64,000 nt of DNA from Molossus alvarezi (GCA_037176705.1 CM073907.1:9455001-9519000), one strand, 5' to 3'; shown: positions 10,230-23,030, counted from the first letter of the stretch. The notes: generated from the sequence alone by a model not told the origin. Program-made: numbers and translations.

Positions 10230-10690
10230 TAAGACCCATATTTGAAAAATAGCCCTTGTGTATGCGTGTTATGAATATTATGCATATGAATGTATGAGAA
10301 ATATTGGAGTACATAAGAAAGTGTATCCACAGCAGTGCTGTGGATAATAGCAAAAATGTGAAAGCATCTACTTGAAACAACTCAGTGAGCCATACCATGG
10401 GGAATTCTTGAAGCAGTTAGAAAGGATGATGAGCACCTCTCCCCAGCAGCAAGGTGAGATCTCCCAGACACTGAGTGAAAATATCAAGTGCACAACAGCA
10501 CGTCCAATGTGACACGTGTTTTGGAGATTTGTTTGGATAGTTTTCCAAAGAGTCCTTTTCGGACTAGAAAGACACACACCTCTGCTAACATGGATCATAG
10601 CAAGGACAGTGGAAAAAGCAACCAGAGGCATGAAAGACAGTAGCCCTATCATCTGATACTTTTAATTTACAAGGACCGTATGTGTATGGT
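10230..10690 (+). mobile_element. Old L1 3' UTR remnant
   Basis: CACAGCAGTGCTGTGGATAA, TAGCAAAAATGTGAAAGC and the later AAGCAGTTAGAAAGGATGAT and CACTGAGTGAAAATATCAAG keep the order of an L1 3' untranslated region (few bases in a row conserved). Edges are approximate. Confidence 0.6.
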
Positions 10691-10857
10691 CATTGTCTTG
10701 TGTTTCAACATGTATTTGTAATTTTAAAATCCCTTGGTCCTAAGGAATTGCTTTCTTAAGCATCATCTCTTTTATCAAAGACATCTTTCCTCTAAAATCA
10801 TTTACTTTTTTAAGTTAGTGAGGTACTGGTTAATCCAGGAGTTAATGATTGAGTCGA

Positions 10858-11613
<756 letters not shown>

Positions 11614-14600
11614 GCAAAACTTCCTTGACCAATCTCCATGAGAGCTACCAATTTTCTGTAGGGTTACCAGGGCAATTATAAACGTGCATCCCCACAGCTT
11701 AATAATGTGGCAAAATAAATACCAGAAGGCATCACCACTGAATTGCCAAGGCAGAGACACACCTGTGTGTGTCATTGTTTAAAAGAGAGTGTGAAACATC
11801 ACACCTGCCAGCGATGAGGCCCTTGACCGGAGCTGATCTGAAATCCAGACGGAATCATCTCGATCGGAATGTTTGCCCTGAAAGGCTCTGTTAGGTTCCG
11901 GAATAAATGAAAACAAATTACTCTCCAAATGAGAAACCGTGTCTATAGAACCTTGGTATCAGGTCCAATTTTAGAGGGACAAGGCTGAGCTAAGGCGATT
12001 TTAATATAGTTTAGCAGATAGCGATTATGAAAAGATCTTCTTTTGTTCCCCGAGGACTTTTTCACTTAAGAACTTGATGGTGTTTGGGGTCAAGTGTTAG
12101 AAGCGGGACCTGAGCACGTAACAGAAGAGAAAATATTAACCCACTGTGCAGCCAAGAGCTGGATTAATCGTCTAAGCAACTCGAAAGGGACTCAGAACGT
12201 GAACCCAAGGGAACAGTTCAAATGGTCTGAAAAAAGCTCCAATATGTCTACTTGTAACGGGCCACGTAGGTGAATTTTTAATTATCTGAGTCCTATTATT
12301 TTGACTCCTTAATTTAGAAGTAGGTTTTAACGCGTCATTGTATTTTTTTTTCCATATGTTTTAAAAGCAACAACCACTGAAACCGGGTTTTTTAAAATAT
12401 ATACGGACTTGTGTAAGTCTAAAGTTCAGTACAGTCTGCCTTGCTGAGCATGTGAGAGTCACTCTGGGAAAAAGGGTGTTTAATGAATAACTCTGCAGTA
12501 TAAAGGCCTTGAAAACTTCCTCTAAACATTAGATCCGCGCTTTCTCTCTGAAATACATTAACAGCCTCCAGGAGGCTCGAGATGCTGGCGGCCCTGTCAG
12601 GGGGACTTCTCAAGTCCCTGACATTGCAAGCTCCACCCTCTGAGCTCCAATTCCGCTCTGGGCCCGCCCCGCCCCCTCCCCAGCCCGCCCCCCTCCCCAT
12701 CCCCACCTTCACCCCCAGCCAGTGTTTGCAGATGCGTTGACTGCAGTTCTCCTGGAGAGAAAGATTGATAAAGCAAAGCAATCGGAGTTATTTCCTATGC
12801 ATGAAATTGATTAAATGCTTCACTAAATGGCTTATAAATTTGCTTCTCATATTTCTGTTACCCACTGAAAACATTACAGAGACTCCGCGGATCACCATGT
12901 TGTATACAATACCAAATTACAAAAGGTTGTAAAAACTAATGTTTTGTTTAAAGTTTTGAGCAGGAACATATGCCTTCAGTGACCTTGAGTAAGCTATTTT
13001 AATTCAAAACATTTCAAAGGCTAGAAAGGGGAGAAATGTTCAACTCCGCAACGAGGCGGATGAGTGGTGGCTAGACCTCAGTTAACACGACTGAACTGCT
13101 GTTTCTCGCCAGGGCGTGGGGTCCCCTCCTGCCAGCGTCTGGTGGCTCCAAAGCTGGGGGGGTACGTGTGATGTCAACAGGATCTATTTGCAAAGGAGAT
13201 GAAAAGAGGGCTCTAAGACCTCCCAAAGTTGAGTTCGCTCTATTATTTTTAGTTCCGAGACACCTCCTAATGAGTTCTCAGTCTTGCACAGACTTGCTAG
13301 GCTATCTAGAAAAGATGACAGATATTAACACGGCTTGGTGGCATTGTTTTATTTTTAGGTTGTTTTGTTTGTTTATTTTTAATCTTGACACATCTTCCAG
13401 CGACCTTCTATTCTCTCTCTCCCACGTGAGAATCCCTTCCAAGTCTTATGCAACCGCTGGGGAATATTTTAGCAAAGAAGCGATTTATAGGCAAACATGT
13501 GACCTACAGATGTTACTGGGGAAACTAATCCCTTTCTTAACATGGCCTTAAAAGTACCTTCCCTGCTACAGGAAAAATGATATTCTTTCATAACGTTTAT
13601 AAGACATCATGTCCCCGGCAAGAATTAACATTTGGCGTTCACACAGCCCTGGCAAATGCTTCATGAGAAGTTTTACAACATAGGATGTGCTAAGATCTGA
13701 CCGGCCTGACCTCTGTGATACACTTCCCAGTGTCCTGTCACCTTCAGGAATAGCCAGTGGGGAAGCTCCCACGGCCTCAACCCTCTGGAGCCCAGAAAGG
13801 TGGACAGAACCAGGGCGATGCTCTCAATGAGGGGACAGGACTTTCCAGAATCAGCCACGTACCCATCTGCTTCCGTGTGACGTTTCTGGGTGCAGGCAAG
13901 GAGTCGCGATGAAATTGTCTCTCATTTGTGAAAATACAATGTGATCTCACTGGTAAAACCCAGGGCTGTTTCGTTGTGTTTTTTTCATGAGTACCTGTTC
14001 TGGGATATGCCAGTAATTCAGGGGTGATTTAACCAGCCCATCAACAGCCGGACAGTATATTTAACTCTTTGGTGATGTTGCATGAACTTTCTGGATGGCT
14101 TTAAGCCACCACATAATTAACATTGACGCCAGACATAGAGGGTTTCATATATTATAACAAAGAAAGACGTTCTTTGTAACACAACACGTAGAATAACCAG
14201 CTTCTCCTCACTAGTGTGTGCCACCTTAAAAGATTTGAATCCCGGTTTCCCAAAGGGTACTGCTCACTAACTCGCCGAGATCACTGTTTATGAAAGCATT
14301 TTGCCGACCCAGGGCAACCCCCTCCTGGTCTATGGTCGGATGTTAAAGGCCAGTGTTGCAAACAATCCGATTTAACTCAGTTTAACAGAGAGTTTCTCAC
14401 TTGACCCCAGACCCTTTTTTTTTATGATGACTAGACTTGTTCTTTGAAACTTACCCTGAGAAGCACAGATTGAAACCTACTGCATGTCTGGCAGACTTGT
14501 CCACGTCTTTTGAAAGTGTTGCAGACTCTGGGGACCTTCAGTTCGAGTCTCCCCCGACAGAGGACGAATTCCTAACCTCAGTGCCCGAGGGACCTTGCCA

Positions 14601-14676
14601 CCCCACTCCCGGCGATGTACCAGCCCTGGACCAGTGAAGAAGAGGGATGTGATTATGGAAATAAGCTTGGACCTGC
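11614..14676. other. Unique stretch of 3 kb, no gene seen
   Basis: No mobile element is recognised over 3 kb, unusual for this window. It includes a C-rich tract (12655-12720). Open frames at 12419-12781 (120 codons, minus) and 13168-13551 (127 codons, plus) have no recognisable domain. Conserved noncoding elements are possible, for example near 12780-12890 and 13280-13530, but I cannot show conservation. Confidence 0.5.
12655..12720 (-). other. C-rich tract, possible G-quadruplex on the minus strand
   Basis: At least six runs of three or more C (GCCCCGCCCCCTCCCC, GCCCGCCCCCCTCCCC) separated by one to four bases. The minus strand therefore meets the pattern for a G-quadruplex. The CCGCCCC boxes also resemble SP1/KLF sites. 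Confidence 0.6.
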
Positions 14677-14689
14677 CCTCATTGATTAC

Positions 14690-14860
14690 TGATTTTTAGA
14701 GAGAGAGAGAAAGACATTGATTGGCTGCCTCCTGCATGTCCACAAGCCTCCCCCCACCAGAAGGAGCCTGCAACCCTGGCATGTGCCCTGACCCAGAATC
14801 GAACCAGCAACCTTTCGGTGCATGGGACGACGCTCAATGCACTGTCTACACCAGGGCATA
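14690..14860 (-). mobile_element. Ves-type SINE, type A, diverged, reverse orientation
   Basis: The reverse complement includes AAGGTTGCTGGTTCGATTCT, GGGTCAGGGCACATGCC, a body with AGCCAATCAATG and a CT run. The head past the A box is degraded. The TSD is CCCTCATTGATT (14677-14688) with CCCTCATTTAATT (14861-14873). Confidence 0.87.
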
Positions 14861-15019
14861 CCCTCATTTAATTTTCTTAACCAAATCATTTGCACACTTC
14901 AGCCTCTTAGCTAGGCTGAGAACAAATGACCTGGGAGGAACCTCCGAGGTGATGGATGGTCGTGCTGAGTAGCGACCATTTGCAAATATCTTTAAGCGTC
15001 TTTCAAACACAGCTCTCTG

Positions 15020-15300
15020 AGCCTGGCCCCTCGGAGCGGCTGCCTCAGCAGGTCTGTGGATGGGGCCCGAGAATTCGCATTCTGAGCTCCCAAGGGATGT
15101 TGATCCTCATGGTCTGGGACCCCACTCTGGGAATTTCAGCTGTAGGGCAGCTCTATGATCAAAGCTACCTGGAGTCTGTGTTAGCAACACCAAGTGACAG
15201 TCCTGCCCCAGACACCTGAGACGGAATCTCTAGGAAGGAGACTCGGGAATCTGTATTTTTTAATCAAGTCCCCAAGCGATTCAAAACATTCGGGTCTGGA
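15020..15300. mobile_element. MER5-like hAT remnants (two adjacent)
   Basis: The first (about 15020-15130) has GGGGCCCGAGAATTCGCATT, GAGCTCCCAAGGGATGTTGA and a GGTCTGGGACCCCAC end. The second (about 15165-15300) has TACCTGGAGTCTGTGTTAGC, CAGACACCTGAGACGGAATC and GGGAATCTGTATTTTTTAAT. Both follow the MER5 layout. Confidence 0.65.
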
Positions 15301-16795
15301 CTACTTCAGCTCACCTTTTAGATCAGGGCCTCAGGTGTGGGACCCCTGCCTGTCTCGGGGCCCAGGGAGTCTCCCGACCCGAGGCCTCTTCCAATAACTT
15401 GTCTGGTAATTGGTCTATTGATGGCTAATGTCATCATGTTTTAGTATATATAAACCCCTCACTCTGTGACACAGCCCCCAACGATCCAAAAAGTCATTGT
15501 TTATTCATTCTGCTTCCCAAACTGGCCCTTGTCAGTTTCTGCTGGAGGGCTGGCTGATAAAAATCAGCAGCTCATTGGACACACACATTCTTAACATGAC
15601 TGACCCATGACATCCCAGAGTGCAGCCGGGGAGCTTGTCATGACAGTACAATACGTTTCTTTCTTCCTCCTTATCTAGCCCCAGATGACTTTGAGTTTTT
15701 ATTAACTCATTAATGACTGAAGATGTCATTAGAGCCAGTAAAAGGGTTTCTTTAATTTTCTTTCTTTTTTTTTTTTTTAAGTGAGAATAAGTGTACAATT
15801 TGCTCATTATGGGGGGGGGGGGGTGAGCTCATTGATGAAACGGCTAAGACAAACCAAGGCGGGGAGACGCTTTTCCTTTATTAGAATTTGAAATCGGATT
15901 GACAAGTACTGAGATCAGGATGCCACACGGACAGAAATACCACGTTGCTTCAGAAATAGGTTGGGGGACAAAAACAGGTCAATTCGATAAGGAAATAAAC
16001 CATAAAATTCAGCAATTCCTATTGTGTCGTGGGGCCAATCTTTCCAACCCAACAGCTAAATTAAAAAAAAAAAAAGTGGGAATATGGCGATGAAACCTCT
16101 AAATGTTTCTTAACCTGCACATTCATTAAACTGTATCTTGTTTCTGCCTGCCTTTAATTTTCGCATCTGCAGAATTGCTTTTAAAAATCAAATTAGATCT
16201 TTTGAAGGCACTTAAATTGCAACAACCTTATGTTTTTTTATATACTCTTGGGTTTCAGGCTTTTCATCTGGGTTGTGTGTCCAATTAATGGGATATCTCA
16301 AGGAAGCACTAATCATTTCGAAAACTTGAGAATAGAAAAAGCAAGCAGACTATTTTCATTATAACTGATTGGATTGAGAATAAGCTACAGAGGAAATGTT
16401 CAATAATTACGATGACTTTTTTCAGATGAGATCACAACAGAATGTCAGGCTCACATAAGGTGATTTTCATGGCAATGAAGTCTTTGAAGTCCTGTTTCAC
16501 CTGATTCCTTTTCGGGGTTCAGCCTCGGGCATGTCAGTAGGCTGCTTACAGAGTGGATTTACACTGATTTTATCATGCTGCATAATTCACTTGGCAGAGA
16601 AAACGTCTACTATTAAATGTATCTCCCATGTTACCAAGTGTTTATGAAACTTTCCTATTGTCAAAACACATTGTAAATTAACGGATCTTTATAATACATG
16701 GAAAAACTACTCCCTAGGAGAGAATTTTGTTGTCTGAGGACCGAAAAAAAGTTTTGCCCAAGAAAATTGCTGTCAGTCAACTATGACCAAGATTT
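15301..16795. other. Unique sequence, no gene seen
   Basis: About 1.5 kb without a clear mobile element. It includes a TATATATAAA at 15445-15454 with no downstream gene and a G12 run at 15812-15823. A lone A/T-rich tract lies at 15767-15779. Confidence 0.5.
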
Positions 16796-16810
16796 AAATA
16801 TGCTAGAAGC

Positions 16811-17040
16811 TGCCCGGTCAGTGTGGTTCAGTGGTTGAGCATCGACCCATGCACCAAGAGGTCGCCAGTTCGATTCCCAGTCAGGGCACGTGCCCAGGTT
16901 GTGGGCCCGGTCCCCAGTGGGGGGCATGCAGGAGGCGGACAATCAATGTTCTCTCTCATCTATGTTTCTATCTCTCCCTCTTCCTTCCTCCCTCTCTCTC
17001 TCTAACATCAATAAAGAAAAAATAACAACAATAAATAAAT
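16811..17040 (+). mobile_element. Ves-type SINE, type A
   Basis: GCCCGGTCAGTGTGGTTCAG head, B box AGTTCGATTCC, GGACAATCAATG body, CT run, AATAAAG and an AAATAAATA tail. The TSD is AAATATGCTAGAAGC (16796-16810) with AAATATACTTGAAGC (17041-17055). Confidence 0.94.
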
Positions 17041-17055
17041 AAATATACTTGAAGC

Positions 17056-17255
17056 CTAGTTTTATTCTAAATCACCTGATTATATTTCTGTACTTATTTG
17101 CCTAGTAGGGAATTTTATTCACTAAATATTGTGTTTAATAGAATAATTAGTTTATATTTATAGCTTAATTAAATACAATAATTTTATCTAATTCAGTAAT
17201 AATGGTATTAAAGGATTTGGGGTTTGTTTGGGTTTTTGTTTTTTTTTTAACCTTT
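17056..17255. other. AT-rich unique sequence
   Basis: Nothing recognisable. It ends in a T-rich run before the hAT element. Confidence 0.5.
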
Positions 17256-17263
17256 CTGTACAT

Positions 17264-17455
17264 CAGTGATTCTCAACCTTCCTAATGCCATGACCCTTTA
17301 ATACAGGTCCTCATGTTATGGTGACCTTCAGCCATAAAATGATTTTCGTTGCTACTTCATAACTGTAATTTTGCTACTGTTATGTCTTAGGCGACCCCTG
17401 TGAAAGGGTCGTTCAACCCCCAAAGGGGTCGCGACCCACAGGTTGAGAACCACTC
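17264..17455 (+). mobile_element. SPIN-family hAT nonautonomous element
   Basis: A 192-bp element with terminal inverted repeats: CAGTGATTCTCAACCT at the left, and GAGTGGTTCTCAACCT read from the right end (14 of 16 agree). Internal marks are CATGACCCTTTAATACAGGT, GTTGCTACTTCATAACTGTA and the GGGGTCGCGACCC block near the right end. It is flanked by a perfect 8-bp TSD, CTGTACAT, at 17256-17263 and 17456-17463, the size expected for hAT. The middle is deleted (ACTGTTATG joined directly to TCTTAGGCGACC), and there is no transposase. SPIN elements are known for patchy, horizontally acquired distribution in tetrapods, including vesper bats. Confidence 0.9.
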
Positions 17456-17515
17456 CTGTACATGGTGCCAAACATCCAGATAAAACCTGGGCGCAAAACA
17501 GTCAAAAACCCAGAT

Positions 17516-17775
17516 TTTTTTTTTTTTCATCCTCACCCGAGGACACTTTTCCATTTTTTTTTTTGTTCAGATAGAGTGGGAGGGAGAGAGAGGAAGAGAG
17601 AGAGAGAAAGAAACATCGACGTGAAAGGGACACATCGAATGGCCGCCACCCACACGACCCAACCAGGGCTGGGGACAAACCGCAACCGAGGTACATGCCC
17701 TTAGCAGGAACCGAACCCTGGTCTCTCTGGACCGCAGGCCGACACTCTAACCACTGAGCCAAACCGGCCAGGGCA
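17516..17775 (-). mobile_element. Ves-type SINE, type B, reverse orientation
   Basis: The reverse complement has GGCCGGTTTGGCTCAGTGG, CAGAGAGACCAGGGTTCGG, GGTTGCGGTTTGTCCCC, a CT run, ACTCTATCTGAAC and GGGTGAGGATG. The TSD AAAAACCCAGAT sits at 17504-17515 and 17776-17787. It begins 53 bp after the SPIN element's TSD. Confidence 0.94.
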
Positions 17776-17787
17776 AAAAACCCAGAT

Positions 17788-18345
17788 GTTTTTAAAGATC
17801 CAGATGTATGGTGTCAAGTAAACAAAACATCAAGGATTTTTACTAATTTTTTCCATTTCATCCAGATGTTTGGTGTCATATAAACACAGTCTTAATCTGT
17901 TCAATCATAATCACAATGTTCTTTAATGTCATTTGCCAATATTTGAGTCTCCTTTTTACCCAATTATGTCTAAAAATCCTTCCAGTTTAATTCACTCACG
18001 GGGGAAAGAAAACAAAACAAAGATTCTTTTTTTCAGAAACACACTATATAATGACCAGAACACAAGAACATCAGCGGACAGGGTGCCCATATATTTCTGT
18101 TGAAAAACTTCCTTTCCGCATTTTGAAATGATGGAAGATTATTCCGCTTAAATGGTTAAAATGGCGACTTAATTTTAATTGACATTCAGGTGGTCATTTC
18201 AGTTCTAGAAGGTAGTTTGGGAGGACAGCAGGCTGACGTGTCAATGAGGGCCAACTTTTCATGGGCTCTTTTACCAGCTTACGCACTGACTACCAAATCC
18301 CACAAAAGGTGACTTGGTCTTATAGGAGCAGTTTCTGCTCTGGTG
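17788..18345. other. Unique sequence, no gene seen
   Basis: The stretch about 18100-18330 is free of repeats and evenly composed. It could be a conserved noncoding element, but I cannot test that. Confidence 0.45.
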
Positions 18346-18349
18346 ACTT

Positions 18350-18530
18350 TGGGTACACAGACCTGAGGATATAAGGACTACATGTTGGGTCCTAGAGCCT
18401 CCATTTGCTACCTGTGTGACATTGAGCTAGTCACTGACGCTCTGAACCTCAATGTTTTCTTCTTGAAGATGGAACAAATAATACTCCTGCCCACGGTTAA
18501 CCTGAGGATCTGATTAAAAAAAGAACTTTG
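18350..18530 (+). mobile_element. MIR remnant
   Basis: TTTGCTACCTGTGTGACATT, GAGCTAGTCACTGACGCTCT, GAACCTCAATG and GATGGAACAAATAATACTCC follow the conserved MIR core and its 3' part. Confidence 0.75.
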
Positions 18531-18647
18531 GGATGGCAAAAAGCTGCCAATATAAAGTCATCATCAATATATAAAATATTTTATCATTAATTTTATGCAT
18601 AATTAATATGTAAATATTACTATGGCACACTCAAAAAGATCTAATCA

Positions 18648-18837
18648 GCTCAGCCGGTGTGGCTCAGCGGTTGAGCGTGGACCCATGCATCAAGAGGTCG
18701 CCAGTTTGATTCCCAGTCAGGGAACATGCCCAGGTTGTGGGCCTGATCCCCAGTGGGGGGCATGCAGGAGGTGGCCAATCGATGTTTCTACCTCTCTCCC
18801 TCTCCCTTCTTCTCTCTAAAATCAATAAAGATAAAAG
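18648..18837 (+). mobile_element. Ves-type SINE, type A
   Basis: GCTCAGCCGGTGTGGCTCAG head, B box AGTTTGATTCC, body GGCCAATCGATG, CT run, AATCAATAAAGATAAAA. The TSD is AAAGATCTAATCA (18635-18647) with AAAGATCTGGTCA (18838-18850). Confidence 0.94.
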
Positions 18838-18850
18838 AAAGATCTGGTCA

Positions 18851-21800
18851 AATACTGTTTACAAATTATGTACATTGGGTATGCAAAACAATACCAGACC
18901 CTACTCCGTTGTACCCCGATGCCCTCTGCACTTCACCTCACTGAATGCAGAAATCATCATAGGGAATGCTCTCTTTATTGTAACTAAATAGACTAATCAC
19001 AGAGCCTGCTGATTGGGTCTTTATTACAGTAAATCACTTCTACCGATTTAGACTCATGTTTTTGGCCAACTGGTAGACTTCACTTGATGGATTCACACGC
19101 TTTCCTGGCCAACGGTAGAGGAAGTCTTTGCGCACAGCAATTCTATAGCTCCTGAATATTCAAACAGACCTCGTGGTCTCTGTCAAGGGAGGTTGCTTTC
19201 ATGGTTTACTTGCTATCAGTGAAACGTACATCCTGGGAAGTTGTCATCAAAGAACAGGTCAACCCTCCTCCTCGTGATGCGAGATTTTCTAATGACAAAT
19301 CAACTCTTGTACTTGTAAAATGTCAACACTAAAAAGCATTCAAGCACTTCAACTTTATATCTTGTTTTTTTTTTTTGTTTTTTTTTTGGTCGTGGCTCCA
19401 AGGTTTTTGGGAGAAAAAACTCCAAACTGTTGAGTTCTATTTTTAAGCTATTGAAAGGTTTTTGAAGAACAAAAAAAAGGGAATCCAATTAATGAAAGGA
19501 AGACAACCGAGTTTAACTTTTTAAAAAATCTGCAGTTTCAGCATGCTCTTAGTCAAAGAGCTCACATATTAAGAGATGTTTTGAAATGTTTAAGTCCGAC
19601 TTTTTTCGCAACGATACGACTATGGAGAAGATGGGATGAAGAATCAAGTTGTAGTCCTTCAACTTCCCCAAGTCACAAATGGCTCATTATCATGGTGCGA
19701 TATTTGAACACTGGCTTTGAAGAGCCAGAAATCAATACAAAAAGGAAAGCATAATAATCAAAGGAAAGGTTTCCACCATCATAGGGAAAGGTGTGTGAAC
19801 TAAAAGAAGGTACAGTATAGAAACCCATGACAAGTCATGATAAATGGGTCGTTATAAAATTCATGTTTAGGCAGCACCAGGCCGGGGATAATGCCATTAG
19901 TCATGGCAACACTGGGCTGCTAATGAGCCCTCATTGCATATTCATGTCTGTGGTTTCTCTCCTCTCCCTCCCATCCTGAACTTGAGCCTGGAAATATCTC
20001 TGGCTCAAACTGAAGCTCAGCTTAGCCCTTCTTTTTCTTCTTCTTCTCCTCTTTTTTTTTTTTTTTTTTTATTTGTTGTTTTGCACCAATTACACCGTTA
20101 AAGTGCTGCCCAAGATAGATGGCTCTCATCTGAAGTTCATTGTAAATTAGAATACACATTCCCCCAGGGACACACGGCCACTATTTGTGATTAAGAAAAA
20201 AGCCCCATAATAGACTAATAGCTAAAGTTCTCTCCCTTTTACTTTCAGGCAATTAGCTTGATGAAATGGCCTCTTTCTGTGTACCCTGGAAGTGTACAGC
20301 GATATCATAGTGAAGGATATGATGTTTATTCTATTATTTTCACCTTGCCGGTATGCAGGAATGCATAAGTAATGGCCGCTTTGTCTGGTGCGTTTACTGA
20401 TTCACAAGTAAACTATTTCTTAAAGATGCAGTGTGTGCATTCTGAGGCTTGAGTTAAGCAGCCCCTCCACGCAAAGGATTCTTCTCCTACAGAGGAGAAA
20501 AATGCATTCCCCGGGGAAGAGGGAGTACGGGATTCTGACATTCAAGAGCCATCTAGGTGACAGAGGACAAATGGCAGCAGTCAGGATCTGCGTCCTGCGG
20601 TGACTTTGTGCCCAGTGAGACTCCAGCTGACCATAATGTGTTCCTCGTCTCCCCAAACAGCTGTGGAACACCCGCTCAGTCTCTAGTCTTGGGTGGTTGA
20701 GATGAGCCCTGCACCGTGGATTTTACAGCCATTTTTCAAGTGAATTGCTGTCCCCCTCCCCCACCCCAAATGTCTTCAGTTTTCAAGACCCAAAACTTTA
20801 ATCTCATAAGTTGACAAGAACACATTCTTGAGCTTCCTCCTCGCATCAGCCAGCCAATGAATACAGTCACGTGTCTCGGCTGCATTTCCAAAGCGGTAGG
20901 TGTTCTTCTTCGACAGTATTTTAGTATTTGTTTTCTTTTCGCTCATGAGAATCTCAAGAGTACAAGGACCAAAAAAAAAAGAAGTGTCTCAATTAGAAAG
21001 ATAAAAATAGAGAAGAAGAAAAAAGAAACAAGAACTCTATCTCGGTCTACAGTGGTTTGCAATCAAGATGCTAATTACTTTCCTATTTCCTGCCCCTCAT
21101 CTATAACCCAGCTTGTACCACCCACCCAACACTTCCTGGGTTTGTGTTGTCTGAATAAATCCAGCCCTCTCCTCTTTAATATAAACCCTATTTGAGTTTC
21201 TAGAGATTCATTCTTACATCAAAGGATTTCACTAATTTCTTAACACTGAATTGCATGTACATCTTAAATTTGCTATATTTTTAAGTTAGTGTTTGAGATC
21301 ATCTTTTGTTACATTTTTTTTTAAAAAAAGTATTTACATTTCTTCCCAGTTACTCTAGTCACTTCCTGGTTAAATAAAACCTTTGGGAAAGTTTATTACT
21401 ATATCCGGAAAAGCGACTCTAATGTTATAAAATTTCCAAAAATAATACAAAACGAGCTATCCAGGAATAGTTTCGGAAAATCCACGTGATGCCTTTCTTG
21501 TTCAAAATCAAACATTTTTACCGGTCTTTATTTGGTAGCTGACTTCCTCTTTGATTTTTACAACATTGAACCGCTGTGTAAATTATAAATCAGCAACATA
21601 ATTAGGAATATTTGAATGTCTGGCTGCCACATTGCTGCCATATTTGAAACTTGCTATTGTAAACTTCCAAGTGATTTTGAACCTGGGGAAGCCTCTTCCT
21701 TATTTACAGTACTTATCTGTCCCATTTTTTAAGAGTACCTTTATTCTATACCAATAATGCCTCGTGTTCACAGGAAGCTCGTTCATATAAATTACATCAT

Positions 21801-21855
21801 ATAAATAATCCCGTGAGATAAATTAGGCAAGTACTTTTATTATCACCCTAAAATC
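18851..21855. other. Unique stretch of 3 kb, no gene seen
   Basis: No mobile element is recognised. Positions 19862-20370 contain clustered homeodomain-type cores and look like regulatory sequence (see separate entry). T-rich runs lie at 19365-19390 and 20051-20070. Positions 20980-21030 are purine-rich. Frames up to 112 codons (20857-21195) have no recognisable domain. Confidence 0.5.
19862..20370. promoter_or_regulatory. Candidate conserved noncoding element
   Basis: The segment has clustered ATTA/TAAT cores: TAATGCCATTA (19889-19899), CTAATGAG (19920-19927) and CAATTAGC (about 20250). An octamer-like TTGCATATTCAT lies at 19934-19945. It has no repeat apart from a T run at 20051-20070. This is motif composition only; conservation is not shown. 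Confidence 0.3.
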
Positions 21856-21975
21856 AGCGGGGGGGGGGGGATTGAGGCTCAGAAAGGCGAAGTGACTTGT
21901 CCAAAGTCACAAGTCAGTAGGTGCAAAGTTGAACCTTGTCCCCAGGCCATTAACTCCCAAATCTGAGCTCCTCTG
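21856..21975 (-). mobile_element. MIR remnant, reverse orientation
   Basis: TTGAGGCTCAGAAAGGCGAA, GTGACTTGTCCAAAGTCACA and AGTCAGTAGGTGCAAAG are the reverse MIR core. A G11 run precedes it. Confidence 0.8.
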
Positions 21976-22415
21976 GCAAGGCCTGCTGCCTGTCACTAGC
22001 TACATATTCACCAAAAACAGCAACTCTCCAGACTCACTACTCTCATCATAAACAAGTCTTGTGGTCTTTATTTATACCTCAGCAAGACTGACATATGAGT
22101 GTAAACACACACACACACACCTTGATAAAAACCTACAAAGAAAGAGGTGGAATTCACACTGCAGTGTTACCTACCAAGCCAAATTTAAAATAAACCATCT
22201 ATATTTGATTACAAACATAGACTGGGTAGACTGGGTAGAGAGCCATACTATTGGGGCAATCATCCAGATAATTCCAATTTGAGAGACAGTCTGAGGAACG
22301 CTTTTTTCAAGAGATGGGTTCGTACAGAGATTTTGCCGAGTCGTTTCAGCAAATGTGTCTCCAAGACCTTTGCACACACCACTCCCTCTGGCCCACCCTT
22401 AGCCTGTGTTGTATT
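21976..22415. other. Unique sequence with a short CA run
   Basis: A (CA)n run of about 17 bp lies at 22104-22120. Nothing else is recognised. Confidence 0.5.
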
Positions 22416-22560
22416 TTCCCACTGACCTGACTCAACCCTGACCAACATTCTGGAATCAGCTCAAAGATCACTTCTTGAAGATGGTGCCTGAATTCTCTCT
22501 CTATCCCTGTTCCAAATACTTTTTTGATTTGATCTCCACAAATGAACCTACTTTATCCCA
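22416..22560 (+). mobile_element. Possible L2 remnant
   Basis: ATTCTGGAATCAGCTCAAAG, ATCACTTCTTGAAGATGGTG and CCTGAATTCTCTCTCT resemble the L2 region that reads CAGCTCAAATGTCACTTCC. It is diverged. Confidence 0.5.
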
Positions 22561-23030
22561 GTGATGGCCTTTCCCATCTTGAAGCCGGTGAGGACAGGAT
22601 TTGGATCTAGAAGCCAGCAAGTACAAACTCTCTCCAGGGAGTACTAGACCTGGCTACTGAAATGGCTCCCACTGTCAAGGTCCCGAACCCACCAACGAGC
22701 CATACTCAGAGCCCTGAGATCACAAAGCAATTCTGGGCTTTGCTTTGCAAAGGAACGGCCACCACTTTGATGGGGAACAGGCAGTTGACCATGCCCCTTG
22801 TTGGAGAGGCATCGAAATGACAACTCCACCAGGTAAATCATCCAAAGCAGAAGCCACTGAGGTAGGCAAATCAAAGAAAAAATTATATCAGCCATGATTT
22901 CCTATGAAAAACGATTCCTGCTTGAACTTGAGGGGAAAAAAAAAAAAAAGACCCCAGAAATTATCCTCAAACAGTGTACAAATGTATCCAAATCCCGGAT
23001 ATGACATTACCTAAAATAATAGAAGAAATG
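22561..23030. other. Unique sequence, no gene seen
   Basis: An A-rich run lies at 22936-22950. No repeat or exon is recognised. Confidence 0.5.

Noticed and set aside
12419..12781. 120-codon frame, minus strand
   Set aside because: The Gly-rich middle reflects the C-rich tract; there is no domain or splice context.
15443..15456. TATATATAAA promoter-like motif
   Set aside because: No downstream exon or CpG island; expected by chance in AT-rich sequence.
15812..15823. Long G runs (also at 5443, 21860, 42658, 62980) as special elements
   Set aside because: Short mononucleotide runs; they may be partly sequencing or assembly length errors.
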